From contig NW_019773542.1 of NCBI RefSeq assembly GCF_001039355.2, positions 1 through 44,180 of the forward strand: a stretch of DNA of 44,180 nt, in the 5' to 3' direction. Below, piece by piece: positions 20,029-29,705 of this stretch. Within the stretch, counting starts at the first letter, position 1. Every line of letters begins with the position of its first letter. A program made the translations under genes and the position numbers. This stretch comes from Lingula anatina. Lineage: Eukaryota; Brachiopoda; Lingulata; Lingulida; Lingulidae. The notes beneath the pieces were generated by a model. The model worked only from the letters and a program-made list of their open reading frames with translations, ran no database searches and was not told the DNA's origin.

Positions 20029-20720
20029 TCAGTTCAACTTTAGGAACTCCATAAGACGTTCGTCTTCAACTGCTTTCTCAAAAGCTGCGTAATCACCAAG
20101 GTATTCCTCGCCGTTAAAAAGCTGTGGGGGAATACTCTTCTCTCCTGCACTTTCCCTCATGAATTTCTTGGCGGCGTCGTTTGATGAGACATCGATGTAC
20201 TGTGCGTCGATCTTCTTTCCGCTGAGAACCATCTGTATCTTCTGTTGTTGTTTCTTTATCTCCAGGTTGCCTGACACGCTGCTGATGTACACACGGATCC
20301 CCTGTGTGGCCAGATGATCACATTCTGTAGAGAAAATAAAGAAGAAAAGGAATCTGGAACCCGAGCACATGGCTTACGACATGTCAACATTTATTTGATA
20401 TATGAATGAAGGACATTTAATATAAGAAAAATATTATCAAAGTAAATACGTGCTCAATGCCATTTGTTTTGTTTCCATATATAGTCAATCTCCTCCCTGT
20501 CTCGGTTTGTGTCACTGTTTTACGATTTCTATCAACCAGCAAACAACGTCAATTTTTCATATGGTCAAACATTTAACATTTACTTTGTTCCTTTCACTTA
20601 TCCTGCTATTTTGAGAGTGAACGACGACAGACCTGTACTGGCTAAAAACGTACCAATAAACTCCACACAGGCAGCCATAATGGCTATGACCAAAATGTAG
20701 CTAACGGAGGCAGTCTTCAT
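20029..20720 (-). CDS. Secreted SH3BGRL3-like thioredoxin-fold protein
   Basis: Two coding exons: 20720-20654 and 20324-20029. The donor is G|GTACGT and the acceptor TTTTCTCTACAG. Exon 1 ends after one base of a codon and exon 2 supplies the other two, so the frame continues exactly (GAA, Glu23). Length 120 residues. Residues 1-22 (MKTASVSYIL... to VEFI) form a hydrophobic signal peptide. Residues 32-120 match SH3BGRL/SH3BGRL3: IRVYISSVSG, KIDAQYIDVS, IPPQLFNGEEYLGDY and a C-terminal FLKLN. Family members are small glutaredoxin-like proteins without the CXXC active site, normally cytosolic; the signal peptide is unusual. An acceptor (CTTTCCAG) 16 bases before the ATG implies a 5' UTR exon, proposed at 23709-23985. 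Signal peptide plus domain is read directly from sequence; secretion is inference. Confidence 0.85.
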
Positions 20721-20739
20721 GGCGTACTACAGCAACCTG

Positions 20740-21280
20740 GAAAGACACGGGTGCATAGCTTTTATCTGTATCTCGCATACATTTGTCGGGTATTGAGCCT
20801 CGCCGGAGCCCTTTTGATTATATTTTTATTACATTTAATTGATGGGTTTATCCGTTGTAGTTATAGGCCTCTGATCTAAAATGAATAGCAATTTGTACAA
20901 TTACAGAAGACATATACAATCAAGGTCATATGTGTACATACAGAAAAAAATATGAATATATGTTATGTCTGGGGACAAATGTAGTTGGGGGAATGTTAGA
21001 TTAACTCCCCAGTTTTGTAACTTTGTATCTTATTTCAAACAATCTCTCCGAGGTTTATATTGAGTCTCCGTTTTTGAAAGCAAGCCTGCAATATATATTT
21101 AGGCTAGAATGTAGACTTTTAGCAGATTTGTAGACGATAACTACTATAGGCTACTGTATATGAATAAAGAAACCTAAATCTGTATAACAGCAAATTCTTC
21201 AAATTCTTCTAAATCGACGTCAAAAAATTGTTCTTTTTAAGTTTTAGAGAGAAAAGATGAGATTTAGATGAGAAAATTCT
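20740..21280. other. Intron of the SH3BGRL-like gene / THAP upstream region
   Basis: AT-rich sequence, no gene or repeat partner seen. Confidence 0.45.
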
Positions 21281-21281
21281 G

Positions 21282-21305
21282 ATTGGTCAGTTTCTAGTGA
21301 CGTAA
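21282..21305 (+). promoter_or_regulatory. Candidate THAP promoter elements
   Basis: An inverted CCAAT (ATTGG, 21282-21286, in GATTGGTCAG) and a CRE-like TGACGTAA (21298-21305) lie about 90-110 bases before the THAP start codon. No clear TATA box. Confidence 0.35.
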
Positions 21306-21391
21306 CCTGGGTAGTAGCTTCCCACAGCTGTACTAGTAATAGTATATACTATGCAGTAGGTGACTAAACATCCAGGTGTCAGAAAAACAAA

Positions 21392-21829
21392 ATGCAGCAA
21401 AGTTGTGTTGCTCCCGGGTGCCGTAATGTAGGTTACGATAAGAAAGACATCTGCTATTATATCCTGCCTGCGGATGCCGCAAAACGTAAAATTTGGCTCA
21501 ATTCTCTGAAGTTAAAAAATCCCAGCACAGTGTCAAAACACGCGAGGATCTGTAGCGACCACTTCGAGCCGGAATGCTTCGTACGTGACCTGCGAGCTGA
21601 ATTGTGCGGTGGAAAAGCACGGAGAAAACTAAAAGATGATGCTGTACCCAGTATATTCGATTTTTCGGAGTACCAAAATGCGACAGTAAATGCCAGAGCG
21701 CTGCCGACGAGAGTCTTACCTGTAGGATGTGTGCATGATGCGGCCGTCGAAAGGAAGAAGAGAGCAGCTTCTAGAGCCCAAAAAAAGTTCGTAGCAGAAT
21801 TACGTTGTCGAATTTTTTGGTTATGTTAG
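21392..21829 (+). CDS. THAP-type zinc-finger protein (145 aa)
   Basis: The N-terminal THAP domain is complete: C5-x4-C10, C54-x2-H57 (CSDHF), the invariant W30 region (KRKIWLNSLK), P43 region and the closing AVPSIF motif (family AVPTIF) around residue 87. THAP domains are C2CH zinc-dependent DNA-binding modules found in nuclear regulators and in P-element-type transposases. After the domain comes about 55 residues with a basic stretch (ERKKRAASRAQKKF) and then a stop. No transposase, coiled coil of normal length or other domain follows, so the protein is short. It could be a compact regulator, a transposon-derived remnant, or the first exon of a longer gene. The start is the first ATG directly before the CAPGC-type cysteine pair. 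It lies antisense within the predicted first intron of the SH3BGRL-like gene. Confidence 0.85.
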   Translation: MQQSCVAPGCRNVGYDKKDICYYILPADAAKRKIWLNSLKLKNPSTVSKHARICSDHFEPECFVRDLRAELCGGKARRKLKDDAVPSIFDFSEYQNATVNARALPTRVLPVGCVHDAAVERKKRAASRAQKKFVAELRCRIFWLC

Positions 21830-22660
21830 TGAAAACTTTAATATTAACATGATAGTGGACTCAAATTTTTACTCGACATACTGCTGCACTGATCACGTGT
21901 AAGGCGGAAGTAGCGAGGTAAGTTGCAGAGGTGTGAAATGTAGTGTCCGATGCTATCAGTCCGATATCTTTGGTCTTTTGTCCACTGACCTGGCTCTCCC
22001 GGAATGACACTGGTAAACTGCACGGGTGTGAAAAATAATGTTAGCTGTCACACCTGCATGTATTAGGTAACTTTCTCTTATCAGTCGGGATAAGAACGTT
22101 CAGCCGACGCGACAGATGGGCATGTGTGAAAAACTATGTTCGCTGCCCTGCTTCCAAACCTTTACTGTTAACATAGTTTTGGTGTATTTTGTTGGTTAAT
22201 AAATGATAACCACGTAGGGAATTCATCTTCTTTTGAGTATCTGTCCTTCAATTCGTTCTCTGTTCATTTTTACAAAATAGTTCAGACAAAGCGATCGAGT
22301 AAATGTAAGTAAGCGGATAGCTGAATCGAATATGGCTTTCTGAGCCTCGACGCAAGTGACGTCACTCGCCTCAAAGCGCCACCACGCGGGAGTATCGTAA
22401 ACTACATTCACACCTGCATAAAATCGGCTTTAAAAACTAAATAAACGTAAGAACTTTTTTTCATTACTCAAAAATGACTTTTGGGCACCTAATGGATAGT
22501 TTTAACCCTTTTTTCATCGCAGTATACCTTTCAGCTGTGATAACTGACCTCTGCCAAGATGACCTCAGGCAAAGCCATTATTTGTATAATATTGACCCAT
22601 TTTGATATAAACTAAACCAGCTTTCTTGTCTCAGTTCTACTTGCTGATGGAGTACATAAG
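21830..22660 (+). other. THAP 3' UTR and downstream sequence
   Basis: AATAAA at 22198-22203 is a plausible poly(A) signal about 370 bases after the THAP stop. Three related motifs of the form GGTGTGAAA-TAATGTT-GCTG lie at 21925, 22020 and 22119, spaced 95-99 bases. No further gene seen. Confidence 0.45.
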
Positions 22661-22663
22661 AGC

Positions 22664-22840
22664 GCATCCAGAATAGCGGACTTACAAATCCGCCGATCAA
22701 ATATGGCCGCCCCACTTGAATGAATGTTGCATTATCCCCGCGGGGAATCTATTCAGTGTCTAAATGGGAATTAAGCGGCAAGCTTTTGAGTGGGTGGCCA
22801 TATTTGAACCGCGGATCTGTTAGTCCGCTTTTCTGAATGC
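22664..22840. mobile_element. Foldback MITE (177 bp)
   Basis: 53-base arms at 22664-22716 and 22788-22840, about 80-85 % complementary by eye: GCATCCAGAATAGCGGACTT on the left against GCATTCAGAAAAGCGGACTA (complement) on the right, and both arms share CAAATATGGCC. The centre contains the palindrome CCCCGCGGGG. Non-coding. It lies in the predicted intron of the SH3BGRL-like gene. Confidence 0.7.
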
Positions 22841-23109
22841 CCCCTGCTGTTCTCAAACTAACCGTAGCCTTGGTACCGTGAGACCGCTACTACTGCTAGT
22901 ATACTGTACTGTATAAAACATATTATAAACACAATGATATGAAACAAACAGACTGCAGGTACAGCCTCAATTGGCTTTCATGATGTCATCAGTGCTCCAC
23001 GACACACATTCAATGCAGATGCAATGTACCAGTATGAAATGATTATTGGATCTAATGTACCAGCATGTACATGTACGGGTTCTGGTGGAAATGTACATAT
23101 GGACGAACA
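22841..23109. other. Intronic/intergenic sequence
   Basis: 22975-23080 matches 8180-8260 upstream of the SH3BGRL pseudogene. No gene. Confidence 0.45.
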
Positions 23110-23393
23110 TGTAACTACATAATTCGGAATGATCTCTTAATATTATCCATTGTACAACAACACGATAAATATGTAATTAGGAAAGATCTCACGATATTAA
23201 CTACTGAAATACAACACGATAAATATGAAATTAGGAAAGATCTCACAATATTAACTACTGAACTACAACACGATAAATATGTAATTAGGATATATTTCAC
23301 GATATTAAGCACTAAAGGACAGTACGATAGCTACATAATTTGGAGTGACCTCAAAATATGAAACCCTAACCGACATCATGATAACTACATAAT
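23110..23393. repeat. 54-bp minisatellite, about 5 units
   Basis: The central units are near-identical: ACAACACGATAAATATGTAA, TTAGGAAAGATCTCACGATA, TTAACTACTGAAAT. Outer units are more diverged. The period of 54 (18 codons) keeps both strands open, giving peptide repeats of QHDKYVIRKDLTILTTE type on the plus strand. The pseudogene copy at about 8.2 kb lacks the array at the matching position, so it arose after that duplication. Confidence 0.8.
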
Positions 23394-23708
23394 CGTAGCA
23401 GTACACAATTTTCCTCCATGAACAATATGTAAATAAAATAATAATAGTAACGGTGGTTTCTTGTTCAAGTTCGGATGAGAGAAACTATTCTCTTACCGCT
23501 TGGTCAGTAGTACAACAGTGGCAGTTGGTTGAATCGATCATACATGTATTTGTTCTTCACGACAGTCGGTCTTCTTCATTAATATTGCGTTATTATTTAC
23601 AATATGCCAAATTTTACTTATCAAAACACTATGGTGTAGCACTTGCGAATATGAATTTGTTATTAATGATAAATAAAAGATATGTGTTGTGTATATTGTG
23701 CCACTTAC
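23394..23708. other. First intron of the SH3BGRL-like gene (5' end)
   Basis: 23535-23700 matches 8255-8410 upstream of the pseudogene. No coding signal. Confidence 0.4.
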
Positions 23709-23985
23709 CTGAACTAGGAAAAGAGAGGAAGATTCTGTAGATCGGTGTCGTTCTTAGTGTAGCAGAGGGTGCAACTGCCTCAAATGGTCGTTATCTGCCA
23801 CGGGAGATATGTTATAGTCCGTAAGGTGTCCCTCGGTATCGTTTCAAACCATTTCCAAAATTGGGATGGTAATTTGTGTTTATAAATCTTGGGAAAAAGA
23901 CTTAAATAATAAATATTGAAGACCGTTTACCACGCTAAAATTACTAATTATTCGTAAGCCGTCATTTAAAGCATAACTAATTGTT
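23709..23985 (-). other. Predicted 5' UTR exon of the SH3BGRL-like gene
   Basis: A strong donor, GTTCAG|GTAAGTGG, ends the exon at 23709. A TATA-like GGTATAAATT on the minus strand (24020-24011) would place the cap near 23985. The donor region is conserved at about 8416 upstream of the 7.9 kb pseudogene, while intervening frames are not. The acceptor partner is at 20737. The exon boundaries are inferred; no transcript was available. Confidence 0.4.
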
Positions 23986-24029
23986 GTTGTAGCCGCGGAA
24001 GAATGCGTACAATTTATACCTTCTGGACC

Positions 24030-24420
24030 AATAGGAAGACTTTAATTGGCGGTAATAAGGCTAATTCGACCTTGAGTGGATTTTGTCGTCTGCTGAGCTG
24101 TACTCACCAACACTCTCCTGACACTTCGCATTGTCTGCTGGTTGGTGCTGACATACAGTAAAGTGTGTGTGTAAATGTGCGTGTGCTTGTGTGTGTGAGT
24201 GTGTGAGTGTGTGTGTGTACTGGGGGAGTTTTCTTGATCGATTTTGGCCTTATATTGACAATAACATCAAGTTGTATGCCTCTGTTTGGCTTTTAATAAA
24301 TCAGATCATGATGGATTTCATTATTTTAATAAAGAATTATCTTCAACCAAGTGTGCAGAAACAGCTCTCTCACTATTTTCTCTCGACCGTTGCGTCCACG
24401 CCAAACAGGCCCTGCGACGT
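24030..24420. other. Intergenic with (GT)n
   Basis: A GT-rich microsatellite lies at about 24160-24220. No gene recognised. Confidence 0.5.
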
Positions 24421-24632
24421 TTACTTATTCAGATACAGATAAAAGCACTAAAAAACCGAAATATGCAGAGAATTGTAATCTTCACAGAAAACCATCTGAC
24501 AAAGAACTGTATAGAACGCTGTGGTAGCGTTATAATAACGACCTGCGTTTGCTGTAGTATCTCCCAGGTCTAATAAAACGTGAAAGTATTCTCCAAACTC
24601 AACGCATGGGCTGTCTTCTCTAAAGCATTTAC

Positions 24633-24758
24633 CTCTTGTATGATTCTGTAAGAATCGCTGCATCCCATTTCAGACGACCAGGCACAATGTGACGTCCATA
24701 ATAAATACTCTTTGTGACAGTTGAATGTCTCTGTGATCTTCTTGTCATCCTCAAAACC
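24633..24758 (-). other. Possible exon, unit 1 copy (unidentified peptide)
   Basis: Minus-strand frame preceded by ACATAG (acceptor-like) and ended by CAAGAG|GTAAAT (donor-like). Encodes CHKEYLLWTSHCAWSSEMGC and then SDSYRIIQE. The unit 2 copy (30388-30510) keeps the same frame despite a 3-base length difference. No family recognised; it could be a non-coding 3' flank. Unit 3 lacks it. Confidence 0.3.
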
Positions 24759-25174
24759 CTATGTGGGACACTTGTGCGGCTAAAGCAAAGACAGTCAAAT
24801 TTTAGTGTCAGAAATTCAGAACGTTTAAATTGCCTTTATATCTTTCTTTATCACACTTTTCGTAGTTTGTGTTTTATTTTGGAAGTCATCTTGGTCTTTA
24901 TTGTTTATAGGCCTATTTTATTTTATTCCCATAGCTTTTATCAAAGAATTAGAAGTTTGTGCTTTATTTATTTTTTGGTCTTAGTGCACATCCCTTATTA
25001 AATGTAAATGTTTTTTTAATTACATTTAATGTACAACTTCACCTAGGGGGTAGGTATGCGTTAATAAACCTATTATTATTACTAATTATTATTTCGCGGC
25101 GCTAGATGTTGTCATAAATACCGTAGCCCCTGAAATATGCTCAGTGAACATTCAAATATTTCAAGCTATCCCCG

Positions 25175-25284
25175 GCAAACACATAACGTTTTATAACGCT
25201 ACCATAACGAAGCCATAACGTTTTTTTTTTTTTTGTAAAATTAACGTTATGGTAACGTTGTAATAACGTTATGTGTTTGTTGGG
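25175..25284. mobile_element. CATAACGTT foldback, unit 1
   Basis: The left arm (CAAACACATAACGTTTTATA...) is complementary to the right arm (...TAATAACGTTATGTGTTTG) around a T-rich centre. It lies about 250 bases beyond the sulfotransferase stop. Equivalent elements are at 30893-31006 and 35994-36107; half copies lie near 24512 and 30005. Confidence 0.65.
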
Positions 25285-25528
25285 TCCACGTGACCACGCA
25301 TCTCCATAAGTTAAGATCACATTTCATTTTAATTCTGTAATAATAAACATTTCTGTAACCATACAATGTACCCAGTATTTTATATTCTGTTTTATCCAAA
25401 TTCAAATACCCATGGCAACAAGCATAATACAAATACAGTTGTCTCCCAATGTTATTACCACCATCAAAGCCCCGGTTTGTAAACTTCATTATCAAGATTC
25501 TTCATAAAACTATTACACTAGCGTTATT

Positions 25529-27974
25529 TTATGAAAACAAGCTCATGTTATATCCATAATACTTCTCCTCAACCCAGTACTTGGCCATAACTTGCTTCAA
25601 AAGCTCCCTGTCTACCCCCTGATAGAACTGCCGTGCTTCATCGTCAGACGACGTTTGATTTGCACGATGTGAAGGCGGGAGTTGGATCATGTCGTCTGCG
25701 CCTAGGAGAATGAGAGTGTTTTTGAGGTCCTCTGCCATTGTCTCGAAATACACAACGAGATCATACTGCATTTTGCAAGGAAAACAAAACGTATTAAATT
25801 CATTCCAATGGATATTTGGACGTTGGAGGATAAAATGTAGAAAATCTCCAAATGTAACTGTGCGTGTTTTATTGCCGTCTTTCGTGCGTCTTCTGTTTCT
25901 GTTAAATTTCTCCAATGCACCTCTAAACATCCCGCGTGGTGGCACCACCTGTTCTATGTATGCTGACACAAGACGAACCAGAGGATGGCGGACTGTCATT
26001 ATTTTTAGGTAACTGTTCACACGACCATGGATACCAAAATCAGTGTACGTCTTCAGCTTACGTACGTATGGTTCGAAATACGGGCGAGGCATTTGGTTGT
26101 ATTCTACAGAGGTGTTCATTTGTCCATTCAGTTTGAAATATATCTTAAGCCAGGATCTGCTGGCTGTTTTTGAGATTGGACACAGAATTATCCGGTAGAT
26201 GTCGTCAACGTAGTTTCTGTCCGGAATTAGTTTTTTGGACACATTAATGGGCTTTTCTTCTTCAATTGGTTCATTCAGATCCTTGCACATCTGAAACATC
26301 CTTTGCCTTCTTCGGTTTATAGTGTTCACCCATTCCCTAGGAACTCTATCCCAGTGAAATTTCTGAAGGAGAGAAGAACGATAACTGTTTAAAATTTGTT
26401 TTGCTTAACCGTTTCTTAAGAGACTAAATAGTTTTTTATCTTTATGACAAAAGAAAGCATTGCGTAAGAGTTCCAGCCACTGCCGGTGGAGCTAGATAGA
26501 AAGAAAAGCGAACGTTAGAGATTTCATATTTCAAAAAAAGAAAAAAAAATTCTTCCCTAGCGATTTTGCGAAAAATTATAAGACAAAATCTACTCAGAAT
26601 ATGGTAAAGTATATGAAAAAAAAAACCCGGTGATAATCCTGTTCGTTTTCGAAGAGTTGCGTCCCAAAACGTACACTGTACGTAGTTTGTAAACAAGTCG
26701 CAAGTGGGTACCTTACGTCGTAAATGTCCACAGGCGTCACCGAGCGTGCTTCGCTAATGCAACGTTATGTTAACCTATTCGTAACGGTCAAAATAACAGC
26801 AACGATTTCATTAAATGATGATCTACATATTTTATTGCATGATGTATTTTGATCATCAGTCACTGTCGTAAAAAAAAGTACATGTACTCAAGCTAAAATG
26901 AGAGAGCCTCCTTAAATTTAGAAAGTCAATTTTATTATCAATTAACTATGGCCAAAACTAGTACAAGACATGCGCCATCATGAAGACTAACATATGGCAT
27001 TTTTAGCAGAACTGACAGGGTTCACTATTACATCCTGATTCTCGTCGTACGTTTATCCCAAGTATATAAGAACCTTATCCAGTCGCTCTCATACATGTGT
27101 AACACAGTATCTGAGTGTGTGTCAAAAATCGTAAATTAATTAAAATGTTACCTGCTGAATAACTCTGGACAAATAACTAGTGCTCTCTTTATTTTCCCTG
27201 CTGGGATTCAAATGTGGAGTGATAGAATCTGGAAAACACAATATGGCGGAATAACCAGCATAAACCACTTTTACGTCTATATGTATAATCCGAGAAAGTG
27301 CCAATCTTAAAACATGACGATATTTTGCTGGTTTAGAGGAGAGTATTATCACAAATAAATAATTAAAATAATAATTAAAAGCTCTATTCATAATTTTTAC
27401 TAGTCTTGCGTTCCCTTTGGCTGGAGAGTCTATACTACACAGTAAAAGTGAAAATAAATTCCTTCCTAGGTGCAGCGATTCAAAAGGTCTACACTAGTGA
27501 ACCAAGTGCTGCAACAAATTAATCCTGACAGATTAAATTCCCGATTTTTGGTATTCCCAATGGTCTCAAGAAACCATAGCACTTTGCACTATATAAAGTA
27601 TCGAAAACATAACAGCCGCAGCGCATGGATTTTTCATTGCAAGTAGACTTTACATATTTGCAACATCCTCACAGCACCAAAAGCCACTGACGATCCTCTT
27701 GGATTTTTACAAGGCGTTTTCCACACACCTGGCTCTCATATCAGTCACTGCTGCTTCTTTTAAGCCATTCAAGATTAATTAAAATCCTTTAAGGGCAAAA
27801 CCTCTTTCATCGTCAACTTGAATATCATGGCAGTAAATTAGAACAAATGTTATATTCAAGAAAGTTTCATTAATCATGCCACCTACCTAGAAGATTCCTA
27901 CTCCGTGCCAACAGCAACACCAGACTCACGCAAAGTCCAATGAAGCAAGCAGCGATTGTTGCCGAACGCACCAT
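25529..27974 (-). CDS. Carbohydrate sulfotransferase (CHST8-14 / HNK-1ST family), gene 1
   Basis: Three exons: 27974-27887, 27228-27152 and 26362-25529. Donors are G|GTAGGT and CAG|GTAACA; acceptors are TGTGTTTTCCAG and CTCCTTCAG. Phases are 1 and 0, and the joined frame is 332 residues. Residues about 5-22 (ATIAACFIGLCVSLVLLL) form a single N-terminal membrane anchor, giving a Golgi type II topology. PAPS-binding motifs: 5'-PSB at 116-126 (CPISKTASRSW) and 3'-PSB at 179-190 (VRHPLVRLVSAY, with the conserved Arg180 and Ser188). The C-terminal half (FNTFCFPCKMQYD, YFETMAEDL, YYGYNMSLFS) follows the Sulfotransfer_2 family. N-glycosylation sequons NTS (138), NQT and NMS are present. The family transfers sulfate from PAPS to glycan chains; the acceptor cannot be told. 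Two close paralogues follow in tandem. Confidence 0.92.
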
Positions 27975-28016
27975 GACACTATATTATATAAGTGTAGATT
28001 GATTGCGAAACAAGAA

Positions 28017-28429
28017 AGGCCTTATTAACAATTAATGCCCAGTTACCGACGTCTAAAAATATATATATATATTATAGTAATCAGGGCCATATTAACTAAA
28101 CAGCTTTATTTTCACGTTAAAAAACAAATATAAATATACTCATAATTTGGTGTCACCATACACTAAGGGAAACTGGGATTAATCCTGAGGCCTTTAGAAG
28201 AATCCAGCAGTAGGGTCCAAACTGAGACCCACAGGTAGCAGTTGGGTAGCCCTGGGGTGTCAGACTGAGTGTCAAGGGCATCCAAATGATACCCTAAGAA
28301 GCATCAGCATATCCAGGGTTTCAGGTCGGTAAACAGCACAATGATAGGTAGAGTAAAATGTCATGTTCGGTTCTTATATACCGGTATAGCTCTACATAAT
28401 GTGCATTTAATCAGTTTATAATGCTTACT
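28017..28429. repeat. Sulfotransferase upstream block, unit 1
   Basis: Nearly identical to 39070-39480 upstream of gene 3 and missing upstream of gene 2. Contains GTGTCACCATACACTAAGGG and CAGCATATCCAGGGTTTCAG. No coding frame is conserved. Could contain promoter sequence; nothing diagnostic seen. Confidence 0.6.
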
Positions 28430-28430
28430 N
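28430..28430. other. Single N at the edge of a unit-specific insert
   Basis: Left of the N is the shared upstream block; right of it is sequence absent from unit 3. Likely an assembly join or masked base. Confidence 0.6.
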
Positions 28431-28855
28431 CTTCGTTTGGCGCAATTAATTGTCTGGCAATGTCTGTCTTTTTCGCGCCATTTTGCCACAGATTAACAAA
28501 CTTGCAAACATTGCATAGCTCATTTTACACACTGCAAAACCGACCACTTGCATGCAAAATTTCAAATTCTTCTATGCAGTAGTTGCCGACATATGGATAC
28601 TTTTTTGACAGAACCGTGTTTTGCCAAAGCCAAGCTTTGACCTGCCCAAAGGAGCACTACCCAATTAAATTACTTCATATTACATAATGCAGCAGAGTAA
28701 CAAACCTGGTATTCAGTTAGTTGGAAGCGACACACCTGATTACACACTTCTCCATTCACATATCTTATATGAGATATTAGTATTTTGAAAAAAGAACGCA
28801 TTTCTACCTAGGCACACCTTCGAAACTGAAATATTCCATATTAAATGTCAAGTCT
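28431..28855. other. Insert present only in unit 1
   Basis: About 425 bases between TTTATAATG and ATTGCTGCAGCC. In unit 3 only about 10 bases separate these marks. No terminal repeats or reading frame recognised. The N at its left edge means an assembly origin is possible. Confidence 0.5.
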
Positions 28856-29399
28856 GTATATTGCTGCAGCCTACAGGGGATAAATTGCCGTATGCGATGG
28901 ACACAAGTGCTGCTTGACACGCTGCTTTTTTAATTGCATTCGGATCTAACTGCATATAAATTTTGTTACATTTGTTTGTTTGTTTTTTTAATAGATAATA
29001 TTGCAATGTTTCACTTCTATGGAAATCACTGTACTAATCATGTATTCCTGCACCAAAATGTGTGTCACTCCTAATGCAATGTGTAAAGTTATACAGCAAA
29101 CCATGGCTTAAACAAATGTTTTATTTAATCTCTGGTATTGAAAAAAACCCGCATATAATCATATTAATGCATATCCAGACTGATAAATGCACTACACATT
29201 GACAAAGTTAAAAGAACTCTTCTAAGCACGATCATGCCATTTTCTTTGCCAATGTCTGGAGACATTTGCTTCTTTCGTGTTATTTTGTGCATAGGGCACT
29301 GAAGACCCGTTTGTTTGAGTGCAATGACACCGCAAATATGGCGTTATTATTTTGCAACCTACCCAGCACTCATGTATGTTTAGACCATTACTATCGTCT

Positions 29400-29705
29400 T
29401 CATAAGTTGCAAATTAATTCGTATGAGTCCAATAAGAAGCACACTGTAAGAGTTTGAAAATTCCCCGAAGCCATTTTATGTGTCCACTTCATGCAAAATT
29501 CCCCAATAACGTTCTGTTCCAGAAGGAACAATGTACCAAAACCATGGGCATGGAATGCTCTCCAAATACGGACTGACCCGGCACTTCAGTCATTAATACC
29601 CTGCACCCAATCCTGCAAGAGACATTTTGCAACATGTCTAAGGACTCTTATTTGACCATCGATGGAGAACAAAAATCTTGATTCGTCATCAAAAGCAACT
29701 TGATT
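29400..29705 (-). pseudogene. Tc1-like transposase fragment, unit 1
   Basis: The minus-strand frame reads VAFDDESRFLFSIDGQIRV, then an in-frame TGA, then SAGSVRIWRAFHAHGFGTL and LLEQNVIGEF. These correspond to the Tc1/mariner transposase catalytic-domain landmarks (FSDESRF ... DGR-RV ... GGSVMVWGAF ... G). The second catalytic Asp (DNAPxH) region is not seen. Decayed. Confidence 0.6.

Noticed and set aside
23110-23393. CRISPR-like array
   Set aside because: The units are contiguous without spacers and the context is a eukaryotic intron; it is a minisatellite.
29266-29457. Plus-strand 63-residue frame
   Set aside because: It is not preserved in the duplicate at 39.9 kb and lies antisense to the Tc1 transposase remnant.
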